Source: Trichomonas vaginalis G3 (Eukaryota; Parabasalia; Trichomonadida; Trichomonadidae). From it: 64,000 nucleotides of DNA. Made by a program: the position numbers and the translations under genes. This document shows positions 52,067 through 62,992 of the stretch, one piece after another. Under the pieces are notes generated by a model that saw only the letters and a list, made by a program, of their open reading frames with translations, was not told the DNA's origin and ran no database searches. Every line of letters starts with the position of its first letter. The stretch's first letter is position 1. The DNA is taken from NCBI RefSeq assembly GCF_026262505.1, contig NC_067203.1:10850001-10914000 (forward strand), in the 5' to 3' direction.

Positions 52067-52655
52067 ATGAACGAAGAAGTTGAAAACGGTAGATTTGACA
52101 CCACAAACAAAAAGTTCAGAACCTTTGTCAAAACCTGTCAAAGAACTTACAGATGAAGAGAAAAATTCAATAATAGAAAGTGCCAGGTCTGGAAATACAA
52201 AACCCTAACTATTATAAAGTCACTTTTCATAGAAATGGAACGGCTAGTATCTCAAAAAAGAAACAGACTCTCACAAATAAAATATTGAAGTCTGAAGGAG
52301 CTTTCGAGACAACAGATGGAAAAGTTTACTTCACTGACCAACAGTTCATTATAGAACATCTCATTGACTTAGAGTCGAAATATTCTAAACTTTACAACAA
52401 ACACAAAAAGTTGAAAGGAAAACAAAAACAAATGGCATATGATATTTATGAAGATGTTGACGACACAACTGTTCCTGCAAGTGAAGTAAAGTCAGAGGAA
52501 CCGAAAAGTGACGAAAAACCGATAGAAGAGAAAAACCAAAAACTGAAGATAAACCAAAACCAAAGTTTAGTTTCCAAACTAAACCAAGTCAACCTTCATT
52601 AGCTGGTATGGGTTGGCGTCAAAGACTTATGGCAGCAGGCGGTTATGTAAAGTAA
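52067..52655 (+). pseudogene. Hypothetical Maverick gene (broken, a few breaks)
   Basis: The longest part is lysine-rich and helical (YKVTFHRNGTASISKKKQ, LESKYSKLYNKHKKLKGKQK), with an acidic Glu/Lys tail. It begins after TTTTTTACTGAGATGAA. Function unknown; it precedes the polymerase on the same strand. Confidence 0.5.
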
Positions 52656-54764
52656 AGAAAAAAAACATTTTTTTATTTTTATAAAAATGCCCCCATATAG
52701 AATGGACAGAAAGTCTGCTAGAATAAAAGCAGAGTTACAAAGATATGGTTGGAGAGTTTCGAAGAATTTTAAATATAGGAAGGGAAGACCCATAAAAGTC
52801 TATGACAAATTGTCTGGTCTTCGCTACGAAATGGATTTGGAAACAGCACGTGCAAATTATCCAAACAGACTAGAGAGGTTAGAAGAAGAACGTCTTATGG
52901 ACATGCCTTTCGATGTTAGTGAACCTCAAGTTGAAGGACACGACGGCTTTGCCAGATTCTACTGGAAACATGACGAACAATTGCATCCTTTGAGAAGGAA
53001 AAAAGGAAAAGGTGAAGACGCACATGCTCCCATGGAAAGAACAAGATATGCATATGAAAAGTATCGTGAAGTTAGAAGTCAAATTACATCTGGTCGAACC
53101 TTTACAGTAAACTTTGACGAAGGAAAGAACAAAGAAGGCTTCATGGGAGTACTTGCTGCAATTCAAGACGGAAATAAGAAAGGACACAATCTCAGCTTGA
53201 CCATAACAGATTTGGATGGTCACATTTACTATGCACATGGCAATGAACAAACAGCCGCAAAAACTTCTTGACGCTTTCAAGACTACAAAGAGAGAACAAA
53301 TGGTTGACTCCGACTCAGACATTTTGAATGCAATTGAAGGAATTGCAAGTGTCAAGTTCGAATGGTACCAACCTAACCCTCAAGCAGTCAGACAACATGC
53401 TGGATACTTCCCGTTCATAAATAAGTCTGACATTGACTTGACAAGGTATGGAATTTACAATTCAATTGAAACAATTGTCAATGAACCTTGTATTCTTACA
53501 TGTCTCAGAAACTCTGGTCTTGTTACAGATGAGAAGATGAAGTATCTTGAGTCATGTGTGAAGACAAGGTACATTCTCAGAGGTCAATTGGCAAAAATTG
53601 CACCGTTGGCAAATGTCAATATCCGAGTCAACATACCTACAGCTAAAGGTTCTTCACATGACGACTATGTTGTTGACAAAGACTTACCATGGTTGAAGAT
53701 TGTAATTGTCCACAACCACTTCATGTTGAACGAAAGTCTTACAAACCCATTCTTTGGTAAAAGTAAGTGCAACATTGTCAGAGCTGTAAACATTCTTTTC
53801 GAGAAAGGTTTGTTGGAACCAATTCCAGATGACAAGCTGACAGAAACTTTTGTACCAAAAGACGAAACAAACTTTTCATTGTTAGCAAGACCAAAAGTTG
53901 TTCCAGACAAAGTTCTAGTACAAAAGAAGTACACAGTTCCACAAGGGGTTGGTATGTTCGGATACCAACCTGAACCAGAAGAACTTCCAATGAGGTTGCA
54001 AGAACTTCAAGTAGGGTTGTACAAACTGGCACGCCTGCTGGCACACCTTTTTTGGCCAGCTGGCACGATTTTTTAAAAAACCACATTAAAAAAGTCACTT
54101 TTTGCCCCATCTAATGAGATTTTTTTTACAATTTTTTCCCCCTTATTTTTCAATTTAGATATGATTTTAAGCTCTCCAAATTGAAGTTTACCTGATGTTT
54201 CTTAGTTTTTATGATAATAAAACGTTGCAAAGTTAAGTTTGGATTCAATAAATTTAAGAAAATTTTATTTTACAATGAAATTATAAGAAAGGATGTTTTT
54301 ATCCTATGTCAAAGAGAATACATTTGTAGATCCCGACTTTTGACATGATTGAAAATTCCAAAAAAAAATTCAAAATTTAATAAAAAATTAAAAAATATAA
54401 ATTTCATGTTAAAAAATGATTTTTGAATTTTTTTTGGAAAAATAGAATGTCATATTTTTATGTTTTATTGCTATTTTTTACGAAATCAATAAAATATTTG
54501 TTAATTTGGCTGAGATTATAAATAAAATCTTTCTAAATCTTGCAATTGATTGCTAAAATCTGTTTTATGTATTAATTGGCATTGAGATTCGTTATAAAAG
54601 AATGCGAATTATTTTGTATGAGTAAACGTATTTTGTAAAATTTCAAATTCTCTTCTCTCATTACTTACCTTAGATCTCTCGGCTTTTAGCTCTCAGATTT
54701 CGCTCATAGAACTCAGGTTTTAGTTATGTACTCATAGATGTATCATTACTGCCCGCAGATCTCT

Positions 54765-55308
54765 CATTACTACCTTACTAACCAGATCTTAACTCTCATT
54801 ACTACCTTACTAACCAGATCTTAACTCTCATTACTACCTTACTAACCAGATCTTAACTCTCATTACTACCTTACTAACCAGATCTTAACTCTCATTACTA
54901 CCTTACTAACCAGATCTTAACTCTCATTACTACCTTACTAACCAGATCTTAACTCTCATTACTACCTTACTAACCAGATCTTAACTCTCATTACTACCTT
55001 ACTAACCAGATCTTAACTCTCATTACTACCTTACTAACCAGATCTTAACTCTCATTACTACCTTACTAACCAGATCTTAACTCTCATTACTACCTTACTA
55101 ACCAGATCTTAACTCTCATTACTACCTTACTAACCAGATCTTAACTCTCATTACTACCTTACTAACCAGATCTTAACTCTCATTACTACCTTACTAACCA
55201 GATCTTAACTCTCATTACTACCTTACTAACCAGATCTTAACTCTCATTACTACCTTACTAACCAGATCTTAACTCTCATTACTACCTTACTAACCAGATC
55301 TTAACTCT
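54765..55308. repeat. Tandem array, 17 copies of a 32-bp unit
   Basis: Each unit begins CATTACTACCTTACTAACCA and ends GATCTTAACTCT. Seventeen copies (544 bp) appear identical. Degenerate variants flank it on both sides (54655-54764 and 55309-55390), suggesting the array is a homogenised core of an older repeat field. Confidence 0.95.
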
Positions 55309-55951
55309 CATTACTACCTTACTCATCAGATATCTAATTATTTACATATGATTTCTCACATCTCACTCAAGTCTCATTACTTACCCTATCTTTTTAACCT
55401 TTTCTGATAATTACTGAAATAACTAAATCCTTTTTTTAGTTTAATTCTGATATTAAATTTTTAAAATCTCTTTAATTTTTTGAACTACGCCTTTAATTTG
55501 TAATTGCCGATTTCACAGATTTGAACCATTTAATAAAATAACATTATTCAACTTAATCATATCAAACATGGTAGTTTGATTTTCAGATCTACATTTTAAA
55601 AACCTCTTTATTATCTTGAGTTATACTTTTATTATATAATACCTGAGTTCATAACTGAAAACTCTTAATTAGAGTACAATATTCAACTTAATCATAACAA
55701 GATTTGTTGAATTTCAAATTTGATTTATATCTTCCATCACTTAAAACTCTCACAGCTTACAATATAAGCTAAAAAGTATATTTTCATAGTAATAAAATTA
55801 ATTATTAAATTTTTTACTTTTTCCTTTCCAAAACTAGAAAAAAAGAAGGGAAAAGGGAAAAAGAAGAAAGAAAAGAGAAAAAGAAAAAAAAAGAAGAGAA
55901 AAGAAGAAAAAATAATAATGAGCATATTATATAATTGTGGTCATAGGCCGA

Positions 55952-56000
55952 GTGGCGTGGAAAGGGTGGAGCCCGAAGGGCGACATCCTTTCCACGCCAC
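55952..56000. repeat. Hairpin inside the hAT-like element, GAA apex
   Basis: GTGGCGTGGAAAGG pairs with CCTTTCCACGCCAC. An inner GCCC/GGGC stem ends in a GAA loop at 55975-55977. The stem can extend further through GGCC pairs outside. Confidence 0.85.
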
Positions 56001-57078
56001 GAGGCCCGATTTTTGGCCACTTTTTTGATTTTGGCCGCCTGCCAGGAGCTGGCACGCGGCCCGCAAAATTGTGCCAGTTTGTACAACCCTAACTTCAAGA
56101 TGCTATAAACAAACTTCCATTGAGACATCCAATTGACGTCAAATTGTATTGGAGAGCATCTGAGTTAGGTCAGAAGGTTTTATATGAAACAGGTTGCTTC
56201 GACGATGTTTATGAGATAACAGGAGAAGTTTCTCAGAAGATAAGAGACTCACTTGAATTTCCACAAACTGGACCAATTGGTTGCGACAAGTTCGACTCAG
56301 ATGAAAAGATATACTATGTCGACCTTAACGCTGCATACATGAGGTTTGTCCAATATATTCCGACTGGAATTCCAAACGAAGATGGTGAGTTCCCGGGAAG
56401 GAACTATACAGTTGGAAAAGTCATACAACAACTGTATGATATTAGGAAAGCTTCAAACCCCAAACTTGCAATGACACTCAAATTGCTTATGAATTCGACA
56501 TGGGGATATTCCATTAAGAAACCTCAAGAGATGAAGAGTAAACATTATGAGAAGGTCGACAACTTTGTTGAAAGGTTTTCTCCTTTTGTTTTGAAGTACG
56601 AATTCACTCAAGGTCAAAGTGGCTTAGTAACCACATTAAAACCTATTGTCGAACATTGGTCTTACCCTCAGTTCGCAAAGGCAGTCATTGACAACTACAA
56701 CAAATTCTTCTCCGAAGTCAAATCCAAAGTGAAGGTTTACTATGAGAACATTGACGCACTCATGACGAACGAAGAAGGCTATAACAAACTCATTGAAATG
56801 GGTTTAGTCGGTGAGAAGATGGGCTGTTTTAAGCTAGATAAGGTATTTTCCGAAGTTCATGTAATATCGAAAAGGAAATATTGGGGCATACTTGAAGACG
56901 GCACAGAAATAAAACATTGCATGAAGTAAAAATTTATTTTTTAAAAAGTGACATTTTTTTAATTTTATTTGAAATGTACGCTGAGTTTGTTGGAGAAGAC
57001 CGTTGGGAAACTTGTTTGTTAGATGAGAAATATGAAATGGCATACCATTTTAAAACAATATATTTTTACATATATTAA

Positions 57079-57939
57079 ATGCTTCAGGTTGAAAAACAAA
57101 GAACAAAAGTAGCAGATACAAAACCGTTAGACTATATCTTTACAAATGCTGGTAGGACTATTTCAGATGAAGAAATTTCATCCCGAGCATACAGGTTTGA
57201 CTATCCAATTCGTTGGCTTCAAAGTCCTTCAGATGCAAAGGCAATAGGATTTAGAAGAGTTTTGTTTTCAAATAGAACTAACGCGTTTATGTTCGCAGTA
57301 TATTTTCATGGGCAGTATAAAGGTTCTGATGGTCTAATAGACAAATTTGACGAAATGAGAATCTTTACAGTTCGTTCAGACGAAAGTCTTGAGAAAACTC
57401 TAAATGACTTTCAAACTCAAATGAACAAATATTATTGGGAATTTCAAAAAAAATACGACTCTTTACTAAATGGAACATACTATCTGAAACTAGAATATGA
57501 CAAGATGAACTCCACCGTTTCATTTCAAAAGATTGAAATTAACCCTCCAAGAGATACAGAGTTTTTATTTTGGGAAGTAGACAAACGTTCTTGGGCACAA
57601 TTTCTTCGGTTACTAAACCAGAACGAACCATTACCACCAGATGGTCCATTTAAATTTATACTTCCACCAGCAGATTTGATGGTTTATAGAAACGTGTTTG
57701 ACCCTCAAAATGTTATGTGTCATGCAAGTTTCAGTTCAAGCAACAATAGTTTTCTATGTATTGGTAAGGACTTTTATGACTTTGCTTCTAAATTCTACGA
57801 ACCATCTAGTAACAGTTTCTCTGACTTTCAAGTTTGGTTCACAACAAATGGTGTGCAACATATTATTCCATTGTACTATGACTTTTATCTCGAATTGTCT
57901 TTCATATATAACTACGGAAAAGTGCTGAAAAAGTATTGA
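57079..57939 (+). CDS. Conserved Maverick protein, paralogue B, 286 aa
   Basis: Open throughout. It starts MLQVEKQRTKVADTKPLDYI and ends with SDFQVWFTTNGVQHIIPLYY and FYLELSFIYNYG, matching the protein at 47765-48612 over its whole length. The middle is rich in aromatic and acidic residues and probably beta-sheet (VMCHASFSSSNNSFLCIGKD). I do not know the family. Leader TTTTTACATATATTAA precedes the ATG. A capsid-associated role is only inferred. Confidence 0.72.
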   Translation: MLQVEKQRTKVADTKPLDYIFTNAGRTISDEEISSRAYRFDYPIRWLQSPSDAKAIGFRRVLFSNRTNAFMFAVYFHGQYKGSDGLIDKFDEMRIFTVRSDESLEKTLNDFQTQMNKYYWEFQKKYDSLLNGTYYLKLEYDKMNSTVSFQKIEINPPRDTEFLFWEVDKRSWAQFLRLLNQNEPLPPDGPFKFILPPADLMVYRNVFDPQNVMCHASFSSSNNSFLCIGKDFYDFASKFYEPSSNSFSDFQVWFTTNGVQHIIPLYYDFYLELSFIYNYGKVLKKY

Positions 57940-58052
57940 ATGTGAAGATATTAGAAAATAACATTTTTTCTAACATCGTAGAAAACTCATGAAAACAATT
58001 TATTTTTGACACTTTCACAAAAAACATAAAAAAGTGAGTTAAAATGAGATGT

Positions 58053-58418
58053 TTACTGAACTGGCTGAATGTCGCCTTCTGAGGTTATGTAGAACGGCTG
58101 ACCCGAGAAGTGGAACAGTGCTCTGAGAATTTGTATAATTCGTGGAATTGGACTCTCTCTGTTTGGAAGTTGTATCCAAGGACGCTTGGCAAAGAACTTG
58201 AGAAGAGCTTCTTTCTTCATCTCCTTTATGTCGTCTACAGGAGTGTTTTCTGGGATTTGAATTGGAATTCCGGTTTCAATTTCGATTTTCAGCGCACCTC
58301 TTCCAGACAACCAGAAGCCGAGGGACTTGTTGGCTTTGTCCTTGCCCAAGTACTGCTTAACAACTTCATTTATCTCTATAAGGTAAATTGCCTCATCTAA
58401 TGGCTCGATGTTGTCCAT
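58053..58418 (-). CDS. Hypothetical Maverick protein, 121 aa
   Basis: ATG at 58416-58418. The protein is compact and mixed alpha/beta (MDNIEPLDEAIYLIEINEVV, then GFWLSGRGALKIEIETGIPI) and ends in a beta-rich part. It is divergent from the Pro/Gln-rich gene at 58884 across a 22-bp repeat array. The bases before its ATG, CAGAACA, are the same as those before the other gene's ATG. Family not recognised. Confidence 0.55.
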   Translation of the reverse strand: MDNIEPLDEAIYLIEINEVVKQYLGKDKANKSLGFWLSGRGALKIEIETGIPIQIPENTPVDDIKEMKKEALLKFFAKRPWIQLPNRESPIPRIIQILRALFHFSGQPFYITSEGDIQPVQ

Positions 58419-58423
58419 TGTTC

Positions 58424-58883
58424 TGTTTCAGAACTAGTCTTGTACTTTTTCAGAACAATACTTGTACTGTTTCAGAACTAGTCTTGTACTTTTTCAGAAC
58501 AATACTTGTACTGTTTCAGAACAAGACTTGAACTTTTTCAGAACAAGACTTGAACTTTTTCAGAACAAATTTCCAGTAAAAGCTCTCAATTTGTGAGAAA
58601 AATTTTCTGTTTCAGAACAATACTTGTACTTTTTCAGAACAATACTTGTACTGTTTCAGAACAATACTTGTACTGTTTCAGAACAATACTTGTACTGTTT
58701 CAGAACAATACTTGTACTGTTTCAGAACAAGACTTGTACTGTTTCAGAACAATATTTGTACTGTTTCAGAACAAGACTTGTACTGTTTCAGAACAATATT
58801 TGTACTGTTTCAGAACAATACTTGTACTGCTTCAGAACAAGACTTGCACTGCTTCAGAACAATATTTGTACTGTTTCAGAACA
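58424..58883. repeat. 22-bp tandem repeat array between divergent Maverick genes
   Basis: The unit contains TTCAGAACAATACTTGTACT. About seven copies lie at 58424-58571 and about twelve and a half at 58607-58883, separated by a short non-repeat piece. Because 22 is not a multiple of three and the unit has no stop in any forward frame, all three forward frames are open across the second block. Long frames here are therefore an artefact of the repeat. Confidence 0.9.
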
Positions 58884-59216
58884 ATGTCCGACGTCCCACC
58901 AACCGAGTCCATTCCCAAACCAGAGGAACCTAAAGAACCACAACAGTCTCCTCAGCAACCTCAGTTCCAGCAAGTACCTCCGAATTACTACCAATTTCCA
59001 CCTCAAGGTTACTACCCACCACAAGGCTTCCCGAACTACCCTCCTCAGCCTATGCCTTACTTCCCCAACCCTTGGATGTTCCAGCAAGCTCCACCCCAGC
59101 AATTCCAATCTCAGTCCAAGAGAGACCAAGACTTCGAAGAAGGTCTGAACCGCTTACGCAAAGAGTATGCTACAGCTCCAATTGAGAGAAAGTTGTTCCC
59201 GGACCAAAAAATATAA
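58884..59216 (+). CDS. Pro/Gln-rich Maverick protein, 110 aa
   Basis: I use the ATG at 58884 (MSDVPPTESIPKPEEPKEPQ) rather than an upstream start inside the repeat array. The protein is disordered and dominated by Pro, Gln, Tyr and Phe (FPPQGYYPPQGFPNYPPQPM), with a short charged helix at the end (RDQDFEEGLNRLRKEYATAP). Its stop lies inside the repeated 3' hairpin module at 59207. Function unknown. Confidence 0.6.
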   Translation: MSDVPPTESIPKPEEPKEPQQSPQQPQFQQVPPNYYQFPPQGYYPPQGFPNYPPQPMPYFPNPWMFQQAPPQQFQSQSKRDQDFEEGLNRLRKEYATAPIERKLFPDQKI

Positions 59217-59322
59217 TTTAGGTGAAGAGGTGAGATTTCACCTCTTTTTTCACCTGTTTTTTCACCCTCTTGAATTTTCATGAATTTTATATATTAATGT
59301 TTTCGTTAAGCCACTTTGTGCC

Positions 59323-59348
59323 GTCAGTCAGTCAGTCAGTCAGTCAGT
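59323..59348. repeat. GTCA microsatellite (about six units)
   Basis: Tandem GTCA units occur inside a short, decayed frame. Confidence 0.9.
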
Positions 59349-59465
59349 TTAGGAAAGACTTTAGAAAGTTGTTGGAAAATAAGTCCTGGGAAGAGTATTA
59401 TAAGGCATTTTGTGAAGAATATAGCAACAGTCTGAATTCAGACGGTTGCTTTTTATACAAAATTC

Positions 59466-59639
59466 ATGCAGGAAATTCTTGAGTTTTGGTTGAAAGAATA
59501 CGGTGGAGCCAAAAGTGGCTCGACCTCAAAACAAGCATTTTATGAGCTTACTAAGGGTGTTATGAATGAATTCAAATGTATTTACATACATCCTGACCTC
59601 GTTCATTTTGTTGCTGAATTCAGCAAAAATATAATTTAG
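59466..59639 (+). CDS. Short KilA-N-like fragment, 57 aa (Maverick)
   Basis: ATG at 59466, stop inside the repeated module at 59637-59639. FKCIYIHPDLVHFVAEFSK resembles the KilA-N/MSV199 core (tyrosine, histidine, then a helix with Val/Ala). A fuller relative is at 61230-62069. It is probably a remnant of that DNA-binding family. Confidence 0.45.
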   Translation: MQEILEFWLKEYGGAKSGSTSKQAFYELTKGVMNEFKCIYIHPDLVHFVAEFSKNII

Positions 59640-59762
59640 GTGAAGAGGTGAGATTTCACCTGTTTTTTCACCCTCATGAATTTTCATGAATTTCCTTAAG
59701 ATAGAAAAAATAAAGTTAGTTTTATTTTTATTTATTTTTTTATTTTGTATAAAAGAACAGAT

Positions 59763-60696
59763 ATGTCAACAATCGGCACAACAACAATTCAAACAACAGC
59801 ACCAAACTCGTTAGTCATGAATCCAACATCTATGTTAGTAGAAATGAAAAGCTTCATTCCTTCTTCATATACTTTCGAAACAGAAATACAAAGAATAAAG
59901 CAGGAACTTTTAACAAGTAATTTAGACTGTAGTGCGAAAGATGAAACAAATGAACAGTATCTTTATGAAATGGAGGACCTCATCGACCATTTGCCTAAAC
60001 TACCTGAAATTCAGCAGCAAAAACTAACTATTCCTGAATTCGACGAAATTGAAGTCAAAGCAACTGACTCAGTAGAAATAAAGAAGTTCATACGAAAGGT
60101 AAATTATGAATTCCTTGGTTTTCATTGCAACCATAAAGTTATGGACAAAGATTGCGACATGGTATATAAGAACATCTCTGACATATATAAATGGGGAGTT
60201 TAAGACATACGACAACTTTGTTTCATTAGCTGCAAAATGTGTATGGCAGATAAGAGATAAAGATAGAAGAGGTAAGGTATGGAATGAACAGATAAAACCA
60301 ACTGCTTCAGATTTAAAGAAAACCATTGACGCCTTGGTTGTTTTAGCAGGTAAGGTTTCAATGTATAACGCAAAAATGAACCCGCAATGTTCTAAATGTA
60401 AAGCAGCAATGAGGAAATATAACTACTCCGTCAAAGAGATAGAAAGAATGAGAAACGACTATGCAGATTTAAAGAAAGAAGCAGAGAAGCCGGTAGAAAA
60501 TAAAATGGACATGTTAGAATTTCTGAACAAAAACTATCCAACTGCTGACGATTTCCTTCTATCTGACGTCAAGAAGAAGTATAAAGAAACTTTCGGTATC
60601 GTTAAAACATTCGATGTACTAAAAGAAGAAATAGAAGCTACGAAATTGTTTAGGATTTCAAATATACATCGTACAATTCATGTAAAACGCTTATAA
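59763..60696 (+). pseudogene. Hypothetical Maverick gene (broken, about one break)
   Basis: The start MSTIGTTTIQTTAPNSLVMN follows the leader ATTTTGTATAAAAGAACAG, which recurs before the gene at 61230. The second half has a CSKCKAAMRKY cysteine pair and a helical C-terminus (FLNKNYPTADDFLLSDVKKK). The family is unknown; KilA-N-type accessory proteins of large DNA viruses have similar cysteine-helix C-termini, but this is weak. Confidence 0.5.
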
Positions 60697-61229
60697 AATA
60701 ACTGAGGTGAAAAAACAGGTGAAAAAAGAGGTGAAATCTCACCTCTTCACCTAAAATATATTTTTATTGAATTCAGCAACAAAATTCTGAGTAAAATAGC
60801 ATATGGCTTGTGTCAAACCGTTGAGTTTTCACAAAATTCCAAAAATAACGTTTACCATGTGAAACGTTTATAAAATAACTGGGGTAGAAATGAGGTGAAA
60901 AAAGAGGTGAAAAAACAGGTGAAATCTCACCTCTTCACCTAAACATTATTTTTATTGAATTCAGCAACAAAAATCATGAATTTCCTCATATGCTTGCTTC
61001 CCTCGGAAAACCGAGAGAAGAGATTCCGTACGAAAATCGCAAGAATTTGGCTCCTGGTTTGAAAGGATATTATGTACATAGACTTCTTGTAAATGCTGTT
61101 GCAATGTGGGCTTCACCTAAAATATATTTTTATTGAATTCAGCACAAAAATCATGAATTTCCTTAAGATAGAAAAAATAAAGTTAGTTTTATTTTTATTT
61201 ATTTTTTTATTTTGTATGTAAAGACAGAT

Positions 61230-62069
61230 ATGTCAACAACAGAGAACACAACAACAGTTATAGTCCATGAAGCTATAAATGAAGAATATGAGTGGGTTCA
61301 GTTTAACAAACAACTCCGTCTCATTCGTTCGGTCAAAGACGATATGTACCAAATGCAAAGTATTTTGACAGCATGTTATGCTCCAGATACTAAGCTTCCT
61401 AAAGACTGGTTTAGGAACCAAAGCACACAAGAACTTTTGAGCGAAGTTACAGCGAGACATACTTTTTTCTGAAAACAGTGAAGAACAGCGAGTAGGTAAA
61501 AAACCCCAGTCGCCAAAACTCTATGAAAATCGTGAAAAATTGCCAAACGGTTTGAGAGGATATTATGTACATAGACTTCTTGTAAATGCTGTTGCAATGT
61601 GGGCTTCGCCTCGTTATGCTTGGTATATTTACAGACTTCTTGACGAAATTCATAGACAAGAACGTGAAGAGATGGAAACAAGCTTGAAGCAAAAGACAAA
61701 AGCATTCAGAAAAGAATACCACGTTCGGTACCAAAAGGAAAGGAAAAGAACTATAAGTATATGATTTATACTGAAGAGATGGAAAATGAAGAAGTATAAG
61801 ATATGGTTATGTTGCATTTAGTCAGAAGAAACAACAAAAGCTTTTACGACCTTGCTAAGATTTACAAATCTGACAGAAATCGGTTCTATCGCGAAAACTT
61901 ACCGATTTCAATGACCCCAAATGAAGATGTGAAACAAATAGTTCAAGATACGTTACCTCAAACACACTATGATATGAAAGGTTGTACAATACTTACATTC
62001 AAAGAAGACTTACCGCTACTGAAAGAAAAAATAACAGAGTATTTTGACAACTTCAAACAAGTAGGGTAG
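61230..62069 (+). pseudogene. KilA-N domain protein (Maverick; broken, about two breaks)
   Basis: The KilA-N/MSV199 core is clear: GLRGYYVHRLLVNAVAMWAS then PRYAWYIYRLLDEIHRQERE, the motif of a conserved DNA-binding domain found in phages and large DNA viruses. The N-terminal region begins MSTTENTTTVIVHEAINEEY and the C-terminal region includes HLVRRNNKSFYDLAKIYKSD. Part of the core (about 61050-61104) is duplicated upstream without the rest. A DNA-binding or regulatory role is likely. Confidence 0.72.
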
Positions 62070-62084
62070 ATGAACCATTTATTT

Positions 62085-62957
62085 TTATTGACTTTTTACA
62101 ATTTGAACTTTGTTTGCGTAGATATGAATTCTGAAAGAAGTATGAGGGTCTTGTATGACTTTGTACTTCTCCCATAGTTCATGTCTGTCAAACTTACCTG
62201 CCATGGACTCTTTCATAAGTTCCATGAAATCGTCTTCGGACAATCCGGGGAAAAGTATAATGTCAGTCAGTATTCTTTTAACATCCTTACTTAAACTCTT
62301 TGCTGTCTGTACACAAATGACAACTGAGATGTTAAAGTGTCTGAGCTTCTTAAGAATTCGACACATATCTTGTTTTCTGTTCTTTAACAAAGGATGAGAA
62401 GCAAAGTCATCTAAGATAAGAAGACATCTATGAGGGTAAGTCTTCCAATCGTAAGATTGCAATTTCTTCGAAATGTATTCTATCTCTTTCTGTTTGTTTC
62501 TGAAGTGTTTCTTCTCTAATATTCTCTGCATTTCCTCATTTGGGTCTTTGAACTTAGAATTTATATACTCATTTATAGCATTATACTTCAAAACTCTTCT
62601 TTGGTACTTCTTTATCCAATCTAACAACTCAGTATCCTTTATACATACTAACTTAGACTTCTTTATAATATCTTTGAACGAATTGACGGTTTGGTCAAAT
62701 TGACCAGAAGTACTACAAATGACTACTAACTCATAGAATGGGTTCTTCTCATCTAGTTCTTGTTGTTGTGCAGCCATTTTAAGATAAGTGAAAGTCTTAC
62801 CCGACCCAGGTGGTGCAATTAGACCTGTTATACCATTCTGAGCAAATAAGAACTTGTCATGTATAGGCTTTATCTGAGCATTTTCTAACTTCCTCTTGTT
62901 CTTGTTTAAAACATTCTCAAATTTCTTGTCAATGTCAGCAAACTTTTTTTCTAACAT
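62085..62957 (-). CDS. FtsK/HerA-like DNA-packaging ATPase (Maverick)
   Basis: Walker A is GLIAPPGSGKT, Walker B is RCLLILDDFASHPLL, and a downstream helix RHFNISVVICVQTAKSL matches the sensor region of A32-type packaging ATPases, which pump genomes into capsids of adenovirus-like and nucleocytoplasmic viruses. I prefer the ATG at 62955-62957 (MLEKKFADIDKKFE). A longer start at 63059 would overlap a gene on the other strand. About 290 residues, looks whole. Membership of the virion gene set supports Maverick identity. Confidence 0.88.
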   Translation of the reverse strand: MLEKKFADIDKKFENVLNKNKRKLENAQIKPIHDKFLFAQNGITGLIAPPGSGKTFTYLKMAAQQQELDEKNPFYELVVICSTSGQFDQTVNSFKDIIKKSKLVCIKDTELLDWIKKYQRRVLKYNAINEYINSKFKDPNEEMQRILEKKHFRNKQKEIEYISKKLQSYDWKTYPHRCLLILDDFASHPLLKNRKQDMCRILKKLRHFNISVVICVQTAKSLSKDVKRILTDIILFPGLSEDDFMELMKESMAGKFDRHELWEKYKVIQDPHTSFRIHIYANKVQIVKSQ

Positions 62958-62992
62958 ATTTTTAGAAAAATTAAAATTTTTATCTTTTAGAA

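Larger units (their letters stand above)
54012..56091. mobile_element. hAT-like non-autonomous DNA transposon, 2,080 bp
   Basis: The ends are perfect 21-bp inverted repeats starting TAGGGTTGTACAAACTGGCA (54012-54032 and 56071-56091). They are flanked by the 8-bp duplication ACTTCAAG at 54004-54011 and 56092-56099. The YAGGG-type terminus with an 8-bp target duplication is the hAT signature. Subterminal GGCAC/GTGCC motifs recur at both ends (54041, 54062, 56051, 56071). There is no transposase; the interior holds a 32-bp satellite array, AT-rich filler, a purine-rich tract (55838-55915) and a long hairpin. It is younger than the Maverick it interrupts. Confidence 0.9.
52687..56929 (+). pseudogene. 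Maverick family-B DNA polymerase, split by a DNA transposon and broken elsewhere
   Basis: The gene begins MPPYRMDRKSARIKAELQRY. N-terminal regions contain VKTRYILRGQLAKIAPLANV and KIVIVHNHFMLNE. The C-terminal part, beyond the transposon, has recognisable polymerase motifs: YYVDLNAAYMRFVQYIPTG (motif A region), LLMNSTWGYS (motif B) and YENIDALMTN (motif C). Protein-primed family-B polymerases replicate Polintons. The 2,080-bp insertion lies at 54012-56091; a small number of other breaks are present. Confidence 0.82.
59207..61144. repeat. Family of five repeated gene-end modules (GAGGTGA hairpin)
   Basis: Copies lie at about 59207-59289 (+), 59621-59775 (+), 60694-60782 (-), 60868-60970 (-) and 61111-61144 (-, partial). 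Each has AATATAATTTAGGTGAAGAG or a close variant and a hairpin GAGGTGA/TCACCTC, and most also have GAATTCAGCAA. They sit at or over stop codons and look like mobile or duplicated 3' ends that could terminate transcripts from both sides. Gene scraps between them are duplicated too. Confidence 0.82.

Noticed and set aside
54765-55308. CRISPR or telomere-like repeat
   Set aside because: It is a head-to-tail 32-bp satellite without spacers, internal to a transposon.
58593-58883. Protein extension through the 22-bp array upstream of 58884
   Set aside because: All three frames are open here because the repeat lacks stops, so openness is not evidence of coding; the ATG at 58884 starts the distinct Pro/Gln-rich protein.
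58424-58883. CRISPR array
   Set aside because: The units are contiguous with no unique spacers, and this is a eukaryotic context.
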